Of a DNA stretch of 64,000 nt, positions 36,607 through 45,147 are shown piece after piece. The first letter of the stretch is position 1. Each line of letters starts with the position of its first letter. Origin of the DNA: Fredericiella sp963839515 (GTDB taxonomy: Bacteria > Chloroflexota > Anaerolineae > Caldilineales > Caldilineaceae); contig CAWIVN010000001.1 of assembly GCA_963839515.1 (NCBI GenBank), positions 372,001 through 436,000 of the forward strand. The letters are read 5' to 3'. Made by a program: the position numbers and the translations under genes. The notes below the pieces were generated by a model. It ran no database searches. It worked only from the letters and a program-made list of their open reading frames with translations, and was not told the origin of the DNA.

Positions 36607-36620
36607 ATGGTAGCTACCAT
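36607..36620. promoter_or_regulatory. 14-bp palindrome upstream of the sugar-dehydrogenase-like gene
   Basis: ATGGTAGCTACCAT is a perfect palindrome 87 bp before the ATG at 36707, in an AT-rich 226-bp gap. A regulator-binding role is conjecture. Confidence 0.35.
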
Positions 36621-36706
36621 ATCTAACGCAAAGCATATTCATATTCATTCAATTAGCACGCAAAAACACACCGTTTGATATGTGAAGTAAGGGGCAAGGA
36701 ATCGAA

Positions 36707-38038
36707 ATGGCGTCGAAGAAAGGGATGCGGTGGATGTTGGGCAGTGCAGGGTTGGTCCTCCTTGCGGCCTGTACCGGCTTGCAGAGTCAGACAATAGCGC
36801 CCGGGCAGGATGCGGCGGAGAATGCGACAACCAGCCCGGAAATGACGGTGGTACCGGCTGAGGCCGGCCTGGCAGGCAGCAACGATGAGGCGAGCGCGCG
36901 GCTCCAGGTCCCGGCTGGGTTTGCCATTAACACCTATTTCGGCGGCCTGCATTCGCCGCGCCTGATGACGGTCGGTCCCGATGGCAATCTGTATGTAGCT
37001 GAACAAGGCGCTGGCGCCGTCGTGCGCTTGCCCGACGCCGATAACGACGGTGTGGCGGATGAACGGCAGGTGGTGGCCGAAGGGTTGGCGGAACCGCACA
37101 GCGTTGAATGGTTTGAAGGCGCTCTGTACGTCGCCGTCAGCGGTCGTGTCCTGCGTATGGCGGACCAAAATGGTGATGGTGACTTTTTGGACGACGGCGA
37201 GCAGGTGACGATCACCGACAATATACCAACGGGCGGCGGTCACTCGTCGCGCACGCTGCACTTCGGCCCAGACGGGAAACTCTACGTTGCCGCCGGGTCC
37301 AGCAGCAATATTGGCGTGGAAAGCGATCGCCGTCGCGCCGCCATCATGCGCTTCAACGCCGATGGCTCAATTCCAGACGACAATCCCTTTGCCAACGACG
37401 AGGAAGAAACGCGCCGGCCGGTCTGGGCGGAAGGGCTGCGCAACAGTGTCGATTTTCTCTTTCTGCCCGACGGCCGCCTGTGGGCCGACCACAACGGCAG
37501 TGACGGGCTTGGCGACGATATTCCGCCGGAAGAAGTCGTGATCGAGGTCGCCAAGGGGAAGCACTACGGCTGGCCCTATTGCTACACTCCCGTGCTGGGG
37601 GCGGTTCCGCCAGGCACGCAGGACGTCCACGACGAGCGCATGGCGTTTGACGAGCGCTTAAGCGACTGCAGCCAGTCCACACCGGCGCTCTTCACCGACC
37701 TGGCCCACCAGGCGCCGCTGGGCATCGTGCAGTATAACCAGGCTGCGTCACCGGTCACCTTTCCGGCCGAATACCAAGGCAATCTCTTCGTGGCCTATCA
37801 TGGCTCGTGGAACAGCAGCGCGCCGCGCGACTGCCGGGTGCAGATGATCGTGGTGCAGGACGGCGTGCCGGTCAAGAGCGAGCCTTTCGTGACGGGCTTC
37901 CGTGACAATGAGGCCCAAAACTGCGGCGGTGCCTGGGGAAGGCCGGCTGGGGTGGCGGTGGGCGCCCACGGCGAACTCTTTGTGAGCGACGACCAGAATG
38001 GCAACATCTATCGCGTGGTCTATACCGGCAGCCAATAG
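36707..38038 (+). CDS. PQQ-type sorbosone/sugar dehydrogenase-like lipoprotein
   Basis: 443 aa. A lipoprotein signal ends in the lipobox LLAAC (Cys ~22), then a disordered linker and a six-bladed propeller of the soluble glucose/sorbosone dehydrogenase family (SPRLMTVGPDGNLYVAEQG, GGGHSSRTLHFGPDGKLYV, GLRNSVDFLFLPDGRLW, DHNGSDGLGDD, GKHYGWPYCY). It is probably anchored on the outer face of the membrane. PQQ use is inferred from the fold; no PQQ synthesis genes are in the window. AAGGAATCGAA precedes the ATG. Confidence 0.85.
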   Translation: MASKKGMRWMLGSAGLVLLAACTGLQSQTIAPGQDAAENATTSPEMTVVPAEAGLAGSNDEASARLQVPAGFAINTYFGGLHSPRLMTVGPDGNLYVAEQGAGAVVRLPDADNDGVADERQVVAEGLAEPHSVEWFEGALYVAVSGRVLRMADQNGDGDFLDDGEQVTITDNIPTGGGHSSRTLHFGPDGKLYVAAGSSSNIGVESDRRRAAIMRFNADGSIPDDNPFANDEEETRRPVWAEGLRNSVDFLFLPDGRLWADHNGSDGLGDDIPPEEVVIEVAKGKHYGWPYCYTPVLGAVPPGTQDVHDERMAFDERLSDCSQSTPALFTDLAHQAPLGIVQYNQAASPVTFPAEYQGNLFVAYHGSWNSSAPRDCRVQMIVVQDGVPVKSEPFVTGFRDNEAQNCGGAWGRPAGVAVGAHGELFVSDDQNGNIYRVVYTGSQ

Positions 38039-38111
38039 CTTCCTCCTCACCCTCACGAATGTTCTCACGCCTACGGCACGCCGCGCCGCTGTGTGATACA
38101 ATACCCAATCT

Positions 38112-39344
38112 ATGCTAGTACGTAGAGTCTTCTTTGGGCTGGCCGCCCTGTCCCTGGCCGCGCTGGTCTTTATTGCGGGCTATGCCGCCTATCCGCTCCT
38201 GCATCAGGGGAGCCTGCCCAACCTGCCGGCGCCGGGAAGCGGCGTGGCCGACGGCGAGGCTGAGATGGCGAAGTACTGGCAGGTGTGGGAACTGCTCGAC
38301 CGCGACTTCTATGGCAATAAGCCGGCGGCCGCTAAGCGCACCGACGGCGCCATCGCCGGCATGGTGGAGACGTTCGGCGACCCGTACACGTTTTTTGTCG
38401 AGCCGCAGACGCGCGAACTGGAGCGCGATCAACTCGCAGGCCGATTCGGCGGGATCGGCTCAAACCTGGAGCAGTCCGATGCCGGCTACGTGCTCTCACC
38501 GCTGGCCGGCCAGCCCGCCGAGCAGGCCGGCGTGCGCAAGGGGGACCTGCTGCTTATGGTCGACGGCCATGAGGTCACGGCACAGATGACCAGTGACGAG
38601 GTGGTCGCCTTGCTGCGTGGCCCGGTTGGCTCGCAGGTAACGTTAGTTGTGCGCCGCAGTCCCGGAGAATCCGGGGCAGATGCGCAGGAATTAACCTTTT
38701 CGTTGACCCGCGCCGAGATCCAGACGCCGAGCCTCGAGTGGCGCATGCTGGACGATTCGCCCAGCACCGCCGACGTCGGCTATATGCGCCAGACGATCTT
38801 TAGCGAGCGCAGCCCGCAAGAGATGCGGCAGGCGATCGCCGAACTGCGCGACGCCGGAGCTGTACGCTTTGTGTGGGACCTGCGCAGCAATCCCGGCGGC
38901 CTGCTCAATTCGGCCGTGGATCAGGCCGACATGTGGCTGGACAGCGGCGCGATCGTGGTCGAGGAGAAGGCGGGTGGCCTGCGCAAAACCTTTGAAGCTA
39001 CGCCCGGCGAACTGGCGGCCAGTGCCCCGCTTATGATCCTGGTCGATCACGGCACGGCCAGCGCCAGTGAGATCGTTGCCGGCGCGCTGCACGATCACGG
39101 CCGCGCCCGCATGGTTGGGCAGCAGACCTATGGCAAGGGCAGCGTGCAGTTGATCCACGAGTTAGGCGACCAGAGCAGCCTGCATGTGACCAATGCCCAG
39201 TGGTACACGCCTGACGGCCTGCAGATCAGCGGCCACGGGTTGACACCTGATATTCCTGTCGCCGACGGCGACGATCCATTGGCGGCAGCACTGGCTGCCC
39301 TGCCAAGCGTGCAAGCAGCAAATAAGAGGACTGTCACTCCATGA
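38112..39344 (+). CDS. S41 (CtpA-like) carboxyl-terminal processing protease, copy 1
   Basis: 410 aa. N-terminal TM/signal anchor (FFGLAALSLAALVFIAGY), PDZ domain (~115-200; QPAEQAGVRKGDLLLMVDG) and S41 catalytic domain with the Ser of GTASASEIVAG and Lys of TYGKGSVQ. Acts outside the cytoplasm. A TACAAT (38097-38102) lies only ten bases before the ATG, suggesting a nearly leaderless message. Its stop overlaps the next gene's ATG by four bases; the two are paralogues and may form a heteromer. Confidence 0.9.
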   Translation: MLVRRVFFGLAALSLAALVFIAGYAAYPLLHQGSLPNLPAPGSGVADGEAEMAKYWQVWELLDRDFYGNKPAAAKRTDGAIAGMVETFGDPYTFFVEPQTRELERDQLAGRFGGIGSNLEQSDAGYVLSPLAGQPAEQAGVRKGDLLLMVDGHEVTAQMTSDEVVALLRGPVGSQVTLVVRRSPGESGADAQELTFSLTRAEIQTPSLEWRMLDDSPSTADVGYMRQTIFSERSPQEMRQAIAELRDAGAVRFVWDLRSNPGGLLNSAVDQADMWLDSGAIVVEEKAGGLRKTFEATPGELAASAPLMILVDHGTASASEIVAGALHDHGRARMVGQQTYGKGSVQLIHELGDQSSLHVTNAQWYTPDGLQISGHGLTPDIPVADGDDPLAAALAALPSVQAANKRTVTP

Positions 39345-40690
39345 CGACCGAACCCATCCAGACCCCCGCGGATAGTAACAGCCCCGCCGATCCTATCGGC
39401 AGCATTCCCGCGCAGGCGCCCGTGTCCTTACAGCCGGAGATCGCACCCCCTCACAAGCAGCTCGGCGGCAGTCGCCAGCTGCTGGTCACTTGCCTTTCGC
39501 TTGTGCTGGGCGTCGTATTGTTACTAGTTGGTTTTGGTGTCGGCTTTGGTCTGGGATCGGCTTCTACAGCTTCGGCAGGCAGCCCCAACGGCGCGGGCTC
39601 GGAGCATCTGTACCCCAAATTCGGCGTCTTTTGGGAGGCTATGGACCTCCTCTACAAGGATTTCTATGGCGAGCTCCCGACCACCGACGAGGCCACGTAC
39701 GGGGCAATTCAAGGGGTGCTTGGTAAGCTCGAGGATCACAATACCTCCTTTATGACGCCGGAGGAGGCGAACTACTTTCGTTCCAGCCTAGAGGGAAGCT
39801 TTGAAGGCATCGGCGCGCGCGTGGACTGGGATATGCAGTTTGACACGGTGCGCGTGGTGGAACCGTTCGAAAACCAGCCTGCGTGGAAGGCCGGCGTCAA
39901 GCGCGATGACCTGATCATCGCCGTCGACGGCGAGACCGTCGTCGGCACCGACCTGGTTTCGGCTATCGACAAAATTCGCGGTCCCAAGGGCAGCAAGGTT
40001 GTGCTGTCGATCGTGCGCGAAGGAGAGGAAGCGCCGTTTGATCTCGAAGTGACGCGTGATCGCATTGAGATTCCGACCATCGCCACCGATACCCTCGACG
40101 GCGATATTGCCTACGTGCAGCTCAACACCTTTAACGAGAATGCCGGCGAGTTAGTCCGCCAGGCGGTCACCGATGCACTCGCACAAAACCCCAAGGGCAT
40201 CATTTTTGACCTGCGCGGCAATCCTGGGGGCCTGCTGAGCCAGGCCGTAGAGGTCGCCAACGTTTTCCTGCAAGACTCCGATGTCCTGATCGAGCGCTTC
40301 GCCGATGGCCAGGAGGAAATCTACAAGACGAAAGGCAATGCTACGACCAAGGACATTCCCATGGTGGTATTGGTTAACGAGGGCAGCGCCAGCGCCAGCG
40401 AAATCGTAGCGGGAGCAATCCAGGATAACGGCCGCGGGCAGGTGGTAGGCGCCAAAACTTACGGCAAGGGCAGCGTACAACTGCCGCAAACGCTCAGCGA
40501 TGGGTCGATCATGCGTGTGACGATCGCGCGCTGGTTTACCCCCAAGGATCGCACTATCGACGGCACGGGATTGGACCCGGACGTGGCGGTGGAGATCACC
40601 GACCAGCAGCGCGAACAAGGTGCCGACCCGCAATTGGACAAGGCCATTGAACTGCTGGGCGGCAATCCCCAACCGCTGCCCGTACAATAA
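39341..40690 (+). CDS. S41 (CtpA-like) carboxyl-terminal processing protease, copy 2
   Basis: 449 aa. Proline-rich cytoplasmic N-terminus, one TM helix (LLVTCLSLVLGVVLLLVGFGVGFGLG), PDZ (NQPAWKAGVKRDDLIIAVDG) and S41 domain with GSASASEIVAGAI and TYGKGSVQLPQT (catalytic Ser and Lys). Translationally coupled (ATGA) to the preceding paralogue; sequence identity is moderate, so the duplication is old. Confidence 0.9.
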   Translation: MTTEPIQTPADSNSPADPIGSIPAQAPVSLQPEIAPPHKQLGGSRQLLVTCLSLVLGVVLLLVGFGVGFGLGSASTASAGSPNGAGSEHLYPKFGVFWEAMDLLYKDFYGELPTTDEATYGAIQGVLGKLEDHNTSFMTPEEANYFRSSLEGSFEGIGARVDWDMQFDTVRVVEPFENQPAWKAGVKRDDLIIAVDGETVVGTDLVSAIDKIRGPKGSKVVLSIVREGEEAPFDLEVTRDRIEIPTIATDTLDGDIAYVQLNTFNENAGELVRQAVTDALAQNPKGIIFDLRGNPGGLLSQAVEVANVFLQDSDVLIERFADGQEEIYKTKGNATTKDIPMVVLVNEGSASASEIVAGAIQDNGRGQVVGAKTYGKGSVQLPQTLSDGSIMRVTIARWFTPKDRTIDGTGLDPDVAVEITDQQREQGADPQLDKAIELLGGNPQPLPVQ

Positions 40691-40743
40691 ACCTGTGCAA
40701 TACACCTAGCACGCCAGTACACGAACATGATAGCGAGTGCGCA

Positions 40744-41226
40744 GTGACAAAAGAAAAAGAGGCGGTGCGTGGCCCGCGCACAGTGGCGACCAATCGCAAG
40801 GCGCGCCACGAATATTTCATCGAGGAAATCTACGAGGCCGGCATTGTGCTTACCGGCACCGAAATCAAGTCGGTGCGCGCCGGCAAAGTGAGCTTGCAGG
40901 ATGGGTTTGTGTTGGTCAAGGGCAGCGAGGCATGGCTGCTCAACGTGCATATTGCCCACTACGAACAGGGCAACCGTTTTAATCACGTCGAGGTGCGCGA
41001 CCGCAAGCTGCTGCTCAAACGCCGCGAGATCGCCCAACTGCTTGTCTCTGCCACGCAGCGCAACTTCACGATCGTGCCGCTGCGCATGTACATTACCGAG
41101 CGCGGCCTGGCTAAGGTCGAGATCGGCGTCGCTCGCGGCAAGCAGCTGCACGATAAGCGCGACAGTATCGCCGAGCGTGAAAGCGAGCGCAATCTGCGCC
41201 GCGTGCTCAAAGGGGATCGGCAGTAA
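40744..41226 (+). CDS. smpB: SsrA-binding protein
   Basis: 160 aa. Binds tmRNA and delivers it to stalled ribosomes. Characteristic blocks NRKARHEYFIEE, GTEIKSVRAGKVSLQDGF, HIAHYEQGN and the C-terminal GKQLHDKRDSIAERE are intact. GTG start. The next gene, tgt-like, begins eight bases later. The tmRNA gene itself is not in this window. Confidence 0.97.
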   Translation: MTKEKEAVRGPRTVATNRKARHEYFIEEIYEAGIVLTGTEIKSVRAGKVSLQDGFVLVKGSEAWLLNVHIAHYEQGNRFNHVEVRDRKLLLKRREIAQLLVSATQRNFTIVPLRMYITERGLAKVEIGVARGKQLHDKRDSIAERESERNLRRVLKGDRQ

Positions 41227-41234
41227 CGCAAGCC

Positions 41235-42332
41235 ATGTCCTCTCCTCTCCGTTTGCCGCATGGCGATCTCGAGCTGCCGACCTTTTTGCCCGACGCCACG
41301 TTGGGCGTGGTGCGCGCCGTTGACAGCGTAGACGTGGCCAACTGCGGTATACGCGGCGTGGTAATGAACACCTTTCACCTGATGCAGCACCCTGGCTCGT
41401 CGACGGTCCAGGCGTTAGGCGGCCTGCACCGCATGAGCGGCTGGGGTGGGCCGATCATCACTGACTCGGGCGGCTTCCAGGCCTACTCGCTGATCAGCGA
41501 GAACCCGCGTTTTGGCACGATGACCGAAGACGGCATCACAATTCGCCCTGAAGGCAGCGACCGCAAGTTTCAGTTGACACCCGAAAAGTGTGTGCAGTTG
41601 CAGGTTGCCTATGGCACAGACGTGGTCATGTGTCTGGACCAGTGCACACACGTCGACGACCCACTTGCCTTGCAGGAGTTGGCCGTGCGCCGCACCGTGG
41701 CATGGGCCAGGCGCTGCCGCGCCGAGTTTGACCGCCTGATGGCACAGAAGCGGCTGCCGCAAGACCAGCGCCCGCACCTGTTTGGTGTGGTGCAGGGCGG
41801 CGGTTCGCCTGAACTGCGCACTGAATGCGCCGCCGCCTTGTTGGAGATCGGCTTTGACGGCTACGGTTATGGTGGTTGGCCGCTGGACGCCGAAGGTCAG
41901 TTGGTGGACCAGATGCTGCGCATCACGCGCTCTCTGATTCCACTGAAGTTCCCCATGCATGCCCTAGGTATCGGCCACCCTGCCAATATCACTGCGTGCG
42001 TGGCGCTTGGCTATGGGGTTTTCGACAGCGCCCTACCGACGCGCGACGCCCGCCGCGGCCGCCTCTATGTCATGGCGGGCGACCCTTCCTCTGGCAGTAC
42101 TGGTTGGTTTCGTTTCTTGTATGTTACCGATGACAAATACATCAAGGCTGCCGAGCCGGTGGACCCCAGCTGTGATTGTCTCACCTGCACGCATTATTCG
42201 CGGGGCTATTTGCGCCACTTGTACCGCGCCAACGAAGCCGCCTTTCAGCGGCTGGCCACGCTGCACAACCTGCGCTTCATGAGCCGCTTGATGGCGGTGC
42301 TGCGAACGCATCTGCAGGTGGCGGATGAGTGA
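41235..42332 (+). CDS. Atypical queuine tRNA-ribosyltransferase (Tgt-like)
   Basis: 365 aa. Base-exchange catalytic residues are present: Asp77 in TDSGGFQ and the nucleophile Asp264 in FDSALPTR, and the zinc site Cys313-x-Cys315-x2-Cys318-x25-His344. Differences from standard Tgt are notable: the substrate-loop GGLAVGE is replaced by YGGWPLD (212-218), and the RNA-binding segment reads DARRGRLY. The enzyme may use a different base or tRNA. No queuosine synthesis gene is nearby. It overlaps the following methyltransferase gene by eight bases (ATGAGTGA), implying co-translation. Confidence 0.85.
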   Translation: MSSPLRLPHGDLELPTFLPDATLGVVRAVDSVDVANCGIRGVVMNTFHLMQHPGSSTVQALGGLHRMSGWGGPIITDSGGFQAYSLISENPRFGTMTEDGITIRPEGSDRKFQLTPEKCVQLQVAYGTDVVMCLDQCTHVDDPLALQELAVRRTVAWARRCRAEFDRLMAQKRLPQDQRPHLFGVVQGGGSPELRTECAAALLEIGFDGYGYGGWPLDAEGQLVDQMLRITRSLIPLKFPMHALGIGHPANITACVALGYGVFDSALPTRDARRGRLYVMAGDPSSGSTGWFRFLYVTDDKYIKAAEPVDPSCDCLTCTHYSRGYLRHLYRANEAAFQRLATLHNLRFMSRLMAVLRTHLQVADE

Positions 42333-43158
42333 TACACCGCAGCCGCTTGGCCCAGCCATAGCCCCCCAGCTCGCAGCCCAGGTCGCGGCGACGGTGCTTG
42401 CAAGTGCCAAGTACCGTAACATCGACCCCAGGCTGATAGAGGGGCTGGTTGCGCGCGAACTGGCGACGGGTGCGCGGCCAAAAGAAGCTGCCAAGGCCGT
42501 CAAGAACAAGCTGCACCAGGTTGCGGGGGCCTACCAGGTTGAGCCGCTGCAGGGCGAAGCCTGGCTTGCAGAGGTGCACGAATTCGTACAGCAAGGCGCC
42601 GACCTGCGCCCGCTCTGCCGTGCGGAGATGGCGCGCCATGCCTCGACACGCGAGCGCTTGCCCATCCTCGACGAGTTCTATGCGGCGGTCTTTGCCGGGT
42701 TACCGCCGGTGCGGTCTGTGCTTGACCTCGCCTGTGGCTTGAACCCGCTGGCGTTGCCCTGGATGGCGCTTCCTCCTGGCGCAACCTATTGGGCGTGCGA
42801 TATCTATGTCGACCAGGTCGATCTGCTCAACCGTTGGTTTGCGCTGATTGGTCAACGGGGTGAGGCCTTTCTCTGCGACCTGGTGAGTGGCCGCCCTACA
42901 CGCGGGGCCGACGTTGTCTTGCTGCTCAAGGCGATTCCTTGCTTGCAGCAAGTGGAGCGCGAGATCGGCCGCCGTCTGCTCGACACAATCGATACTCCCA
43001 CCCTGATCGTCTCCTACCCGGCGCACAGCCTGGGAGGGCGCAAACATGGCATGCCGGAACAGTATGCAGCCCAGTTTGCCCGCCTGGTCGAAGGGCGCCC
43101 CTGGCAGATCGACACCTTTCCATTCTCGACCGAATTGGTCTTTCGCATTCGTCGCTAA
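42325..43158 (+). CDS. Arm/Rmt-type 16S rRNA (m7G1405) methyltransferase homologue
   Basis: 277 aa, the size of the FmrO/Rmt family. Hallmarks seen: HASTRERLP (105-113) before the SAM site, VLDLACGLNPLALPWM (132-147), LLLKAIPCLQQ (199-209), and VSYPAHSLGGRKHGM (229-243), the block equivalent to VSFP-x-RSLGGR-x-GM. Known members methylate N7 of G1405 in the ribosomal A site and give high-level aminoglycoside resistance in producers and pathogens. Here the gene is chromosomal, typical in composition, and co-translated with the tgt-like gene. A housekeeping or self-protection role is equally possible; activity is inferred. Confidence 0.85.
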   Translation: MSDTPQPLGPAIAPQLAAQVAATVLASAKYRNIDPRLIEGLVARELATGARPKEAAKAVKNKLHQVAGAYQVEPLQGEAWLAEVHEFVQQGADLRPLCRAEMARHASTRERLPILDEFYAAVFAGLPPVRSVLDLACGLNPLALPWMALPPGATYWACDIYVDQVDLLNRWFALIGQRGEAFLCDLVSGRPTRGADVVLLLKAIPCLQQVEREIGRRLLDTIDTPTLIVSYPAHSLGGRKHGMPEQYAAQFARLVEGRPWQIDTFPFSTELVFRIRR

Positions 43159-43173
43159 CAGAAGGGGGTGAGC

Positions 43174-44145
43174 ATGGCGCGTACGCAAGCAACAGGCAGA
43201 TCGACTGGCAAGCCCCCAGGCAAGTCCCCGGTCGTCGAGCAACTGCACGCATTATCTGCCGACCCTGCCGCACAAGCGGAATACGCTGCCGGCCTGTTGC
43301 AGGGGCAGCATGGCAAGGACGTCATGCAGGCCGCCCTTACCATATTGGCCGAACGACCAAACCGTGCGGCGCGTGAACCCATTCTGCACCTCTTCGCCCG
43401 CTACTCCGCCGACAAGGGTGTGCGTGATCAGGGGGCCTACTTTCGGCGCAGTCTGCTCGACGCCTTGCGTCCCTTAGCGGTGCGCGCCGACGCCGAACTG
43501 CTGGCGCAGGCTGCGGCCAGCTACGAGTTCTGGCCGCCGGACTTCGCCGAGGATGCCGTGCTGTTGCGTTCCTCAGCCCTGGTGGCTTTGGCCGAGGTGG
43601 ACGAAGACCTGGCGCGCTTTCATGCCGCACGCTTGCTCGTCGATCCCTACGTGCAGCCGATGTCGGGCGAGCCGGCCATGACCGCTGCGCGCGTGCTTGG
43701 CATCCTTGGCGAACAGACCGTGCTCTGGTCGTATGTGTTCGCCCAGGAGACACCGCGCTACCCCGAAGTCACGGCCGAATGCTTGCGCCAGTTGGTCGTC
43801 TTACCCGAATCCCTGCTCCCGGCGCTGCTCGCGCGTTACAGTGAGAAGCCGCCGTCGGCCGTGCTGCTTGGCCTGGTGGACCTGCTCATCAACCATCGCA
43901 CGGGACCGCACGGCCGTGAGTTCTTGACCCGCCAGCTACAGACGACGCGCGATGCCGACATCTATCGTTATATCGCCATGACCATGGTGGCTTCCGGCAA
44001 ACCGCCGCTATTGGAAGACTTACTGGCAGCAGCCAAAACCGCCCAGGACAAGCGCAAGCTTGCCATCCTGGCCGAGGCATTTGACTTATTGGCCCATCAG
44101 CCGCAATTTCGCACTGCTGCCGCAGACATTCGACGGAGAATCTGA
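43174..44145 (+). CDS. HEAT-like alpha-helical repeat protein
   Basis: 323 aa after ATG at 43174 (preceded by AGGGGG). The N-terminus is basic and disordered; the rest is a series of amphipathic helices (LRSSALVALAEVDEDLARFHAA, PAMTAARVLGILGEQ) that looks like degenerate HEAT/ARM repeats. It lies 15 bases after the Rmt-like gene and four bases before menA, on the same strand. A protein-binding role is likely; no specific function is recognised. Confidence 0.7.
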   Translation: MARTQATGRSTGKPPGKSPVVEQLHALSADPAAQAEYAAGLLQGQHGKDVMQAALTILAERPNRAAREPILHLFARYSADKGVRDQGAYFRRSLLDALRPLAVRADAELLAQAAASYEFWPPDFAEDAVLLRSSALVALAEVDEDLARFHAARLLVDPYVQPMSGEPAMTAARVLGILGEQTVLWSYVFAQETPRYPEVTAECLRQLVVLPESLLPALLARYSEKPPSAVLLGLVDLLINHRTGPHGREFLTRQLQTTRDADIYRYIAMTMVASGKPPLLEDLLAAAKTAQDKRKLAILAEAFDLLAHQPQFRTAAADIRRRI

Positions 44146-44149
44146 CCCC

Positions 44150-45049
44150 ATGGCGTCACAAGCACCCGCCATCACAAAACGCCAGGCCTGGATCCTCGCC
44201 GCGCGCCCCAAGACGCTTCCCGCTGCCTTGTCGCCGGTTGTCGTCGGTGCAGCGCTAGCCACCGCTGCCGGCACGTTCGACCTCTTCCCTGCACTCGCCG
44301 CCGCACTCGGCGCGCTGCTGCTGCAAATCCTAAGCAACTTTGCGAATGACTATTCCGATTTCTTTCGCGGGGCCGATACTGCCGATCGCCTTGGCCCGGT
44401 GCGCGTCACAGCCGGTGGTTTGATTTCGCCGCAGCAACTGCGACTGGGCATTATCGTGGTCATTGCCTTGTCGGTCGTGGTCGGCCTGTACCTGGTTTGG
44501 GTGGGCGGCTGGCCGATCCTGGCCATCGGCGTTGCGGCTATCCTGGCCGCGCTGGCCTATACCGGCGGGCCCTTCCCGTTTGGCTACTATGGCTTGGGCG
44601 AACTCTTTGTCTTTCTCTTCTTTGGCGTCGCTGCCGTCTGTGGCACGTACTATGTGCAGGCGCATAGCGTGCCGTGGGCGGTGCTCGTCGCCTCGGTTCC
44701 GGTTGGCTTGCTGGTGACGGGCATCCTCGTCGTCAACAACTACCGCGATATCGACACCGACCGCCGCGCCGGCAAACGCACCTTGGCCGTGCGCATGGGG
44801 CGCCGCGGCGCGCGCATTGAGTACGTTGCCGTTCTGGTCCTGGCTTATCTCGTCCCACCCTTGCTGTGGCTGGGCTTTCAATTTTCGCCGTGGGTATTAT
44901 TGCCCTGGGTAACGGCGCCGCTGGCCGTACAGTTGGTAGGCACGCTGAACCGAGCAACCGACGGCCCCACGCTCAACAAGACGCTGGCCGGAACGGCGCG
45001 CCTTGGCCTGCTGTTCAGCCTGCTGTTTGCCGCGGGGATTCTGCTGTAG
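44150..45049 (+). CDS. menA: 1,4-dihydroxy-2-naphthoate polyprenyltransferase
   Basis: 299-aa integral-membrane UbiA-family enzyme that attaches the isoprenoid tail in menaquinone synthesis. The two Asp-rich motifs are NDYSDFFRGADTAD and NNYRDIDTDRRAGKRTLAVRMG, both characteristic of MenA. The ATG at 44150 follows the previous stop by four bases. A menE-like gene lies 2.6 kb downstream, supporting menaquinone as the quinone. Confidence 0.92.
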   Translation: MASQAPAITKRQAWILAARPKTLPAALSPVVVGAALATAAGTFDLFPALAAALGALLLQILSNFANDYSDFFRGADTADRLGPVRVTAGGLISPQQLRLGIIVVIALSVVVGLYLVWVGGWPILAIGVAAILAALAYTGGPFPFGYYGLGELFVFLFFGVAAVCGTYYVQAHSVPWAVLVASVPVGLLVTGILVVNNYRDIDTDRRAGKRTLAVRMGRRGARIEYVAVLVLAYLVPPLLWLGFQFSPWVLLPWVTAPLAVQLVGTLNRATDGPTLNKTLAGTARLGLLFSLLFAAGILL

Positions 45050-45147
45050 AACGCAAAGCCCCTAGCTCATATGCCAACCACTGCGCAGGTCCCGGCACCG
45101 GCGTGACGCCCAGCGCATGTGCCAGGTTCGCGCCCGCTACCGTGCCA

